NCBI GenBank assembly: GCA_963703655.1
Contig: CAVPFA010000004.1
Location: 310,001-374,000, forward strand
Source: CAVPFA01 sp963703655
GTDB lineage: Bacteria > Actinomycetota > Acidimicrobiia > Acidimicrobiales > Bog-793
Reading direction: 5' to 3'
Length of the DNA stretch: 64,000 nt
Of this stretch, positions 63,020-64,000 are shown in pieces; positions within the stretch are counted from its first letter, which is position 1; every line of letters begins with the position of its first letter. Under the pieces are notes generated by a model. It was given only the letters and a program-made list of their open reading frames with translations, made no database searches and was not told the DNA's origin. The position numbers and the translations under genes were made by a program.

Positions 63020-63963
63020 CTCGACGCCCTTCTGCGGGCGAGGCCGTAGAGGATCATGGTGATGCTGAGAATGATCAGCATGCCGAAGCCGATCGCATAG
63101 CCGATGTTCTGCTCGCCGGAGAGCAGGTTGCCGTTGAGTGTGTCCCCGATCTGGATCGGTGCGAGGGTGACCGTCCCCGCGGTCAGAGTTTCGGCCGTGG
63201 CATATGCCGCGAACCCGCTCCCGAAGAGCAGCAGCATCCCCCCGAGCACCGAGGGGAGCAGGACGGGGATGCCGACGTATCGCCAGTACCTCCGGCTCGA
63301 GGCACCCAGGTTCTCGGCCGCCTCCCGCCACGCCGGACGAAGCCCGCCGAGCGCCGGCGTGATCACGAGCACCATGAGCGGGATCTGGAAGTACAGGTAG
63401 ACGATCGCGACGCCGTAGAACGAGTAGAGGTTGAACCCGTGGTTCCAGGGGTTGAGGCCGACGACGCTCAGCCACGCGGTGAGGATCCCGGTCGACCCGA
63501 GCGTCGCTATGAAGATGAAGGTGAGGTTGATGCCGCCGAAGTTGGCGAGCACTGCTGACGCGGTCGCGACCAACCGTCGCAAGATGCCGCTGCGGCCCGT
63601 CTGGATCGCGTAGGCGAGGATCGTGCCGAGGATCCCCGGCACGAAAGCCGTAATCGCCGCGAGCACGATGCTGTTCTGGAATCCGAGGCGGTAGGTGCCC
63701 TGCGAGACCGTGTGAAGGTTGCTGAGGGTGAGCTTGCCCGCGTTGGTCCTGAAAGCAAGTTCGATCACGGCCAATGTCGGGACCCCGAGGCCGAGGAGCG
63801 TGTAGATCACGAAAGGCGCCATCGCGAGGGTGGGCCGGACGCCACGAAGCAGGCCCTTCACGCGGGCCTGCTTCGGTCGGGCGGCGCCTCCGGCCCGGGA
63901 CACTGAGGTCGCCGGGCCGTAGGCCGCCGCTTCATTGAGTGTCACATCTGACGCCACGTGCAA
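63007..63963 (-). CDS. ABC transporter permease of the 2-aminoethylphosphonate importer
   Basis: An intact 318-residue permease of the binding-protein-dependent type (helices MAPFVIYTLLGLGVPTLAVIEL and onwards; docking loop AAENLGASSRRYWRYVGIPVLLPSVLGGM). The ORF begins with TTG 63963; GTG 63957 is an alternative. A binding-protein gene is expected upstream, beyond the window end, as it is not found here. First visible gene of the operon running to 57629. Confidence 0.9.
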   Translation of the reverse strand: MHVASDVTLNEAAAYGPATSVSRAGGAARPKQARVKGLLRGVRPTLAMAPFVIYTLLGLGVPTLAVIELAFRTNAGKLTLSNLHTVSQGTYRLGFQNSIVLAAITAFVPGILGTILAYAIQTGRSGILRRLVATASAVLANFGGINLTFIFIATLGSTGILTAWLSVVGLNPWNHGFNLYSFYGVAIVYLYFQIPLMVLVITPALGGLRPAWREAAENLGASSRRYWRYVGIPVLLPSVLGGMLLLFGSGFAAYATAETLTAGTVTLAPIQIGDTLNGNLLSGEQNIGYAIGFGMLIILSITMILYGLARRRASRWLR

Positions 63964-64000
63964 AGGCTACGCGCCGGTGCCAACCTCGGTCGGCCAGTAT

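Overview
The window is a high-GC bacterial segment, most likely from an uncultured actinobacterium (Actinomycetota, possibly class Acidimicrobiia). The evidence is the block order (proA, an unknown gene, proB, obgE, yqgE/algH-like, rpmA, rplU, RNase E/G, mrdA, mreD, mreC, mreB, ndk, folC, clpX, clpP, tig), an actinobacterial-type L27, frequent GTG/TTG starts and leaderless-looking genes. The taxon is an inference from gene order and style; no marker phylogeny could be run.

Layout. 1-19.6 kb (minus strand) is a conserved housekeeping block: a CoxE-like VWA protein (cut by the window edge) and a MoxR ATPase, proline synthesis, ribosome-associated genes, RNase E/G, the cell-shape genes, ndk, folC and the ClpXP/trigger factor cluster. 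19.7-27.7 kb holds a peptide-type ABC importer: a substrate-binding protein on minus, then two permeases and a fused double ATPase on plus, followed closely by an acyl-CoA dehydrogenase and an enoyl-CoA hydratase. A tRNA-Pro and a tRNA-Gly follow, flanking the first of three paralogous sensor-like membrane proteins. 29.8-33.5 kb has a secreted-repeat protein, an AraC regulator divergent from a methyltransferase/HIT pair, and a small barrel protein. 33.6-43.5 kb is a second peptide-type importer with two CocE/NonD (S15-like) hydrolases, followed by an alpha/beta hydrolase and a putative 2OG-Fe(II) oxygenase. 45.6-57.6 kb is an accessory region with a beta-helix exoprotein, two more sensor-like paralogues, an APC permease, three universal stress proteins, a SnoaL-like protein, a GcvT-family protein, a PadR regulator/membrane-protein pair and two small proteins. 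57.6-64 kb (minus) is a 2-aminoethylphosphonate operon: two permeases, ATPase, PhnW, PhnX and a PbfA-like PLP lyase; its binding protein is probably beyond the right edge.

The most unusual signal is a near-identical 20-base palindromic element, CCGTAACGTTCYCGGAACGC, in front of four genes: all three sensor-like paralogues and the secreted-repeat protein. In each case a -10-like hexamer lies about 22 bases after the palindrome arm, and two of the genes appear leaderless. This looks like a small undescribed regulon.

Caution: nine genes, including proA, folC and RNase E/G, are broken by about 18 one-base shifts that are nearly all explained by one extra base. I read these as assembly errors, so coordinates of those genes are given end to end across the shifts.
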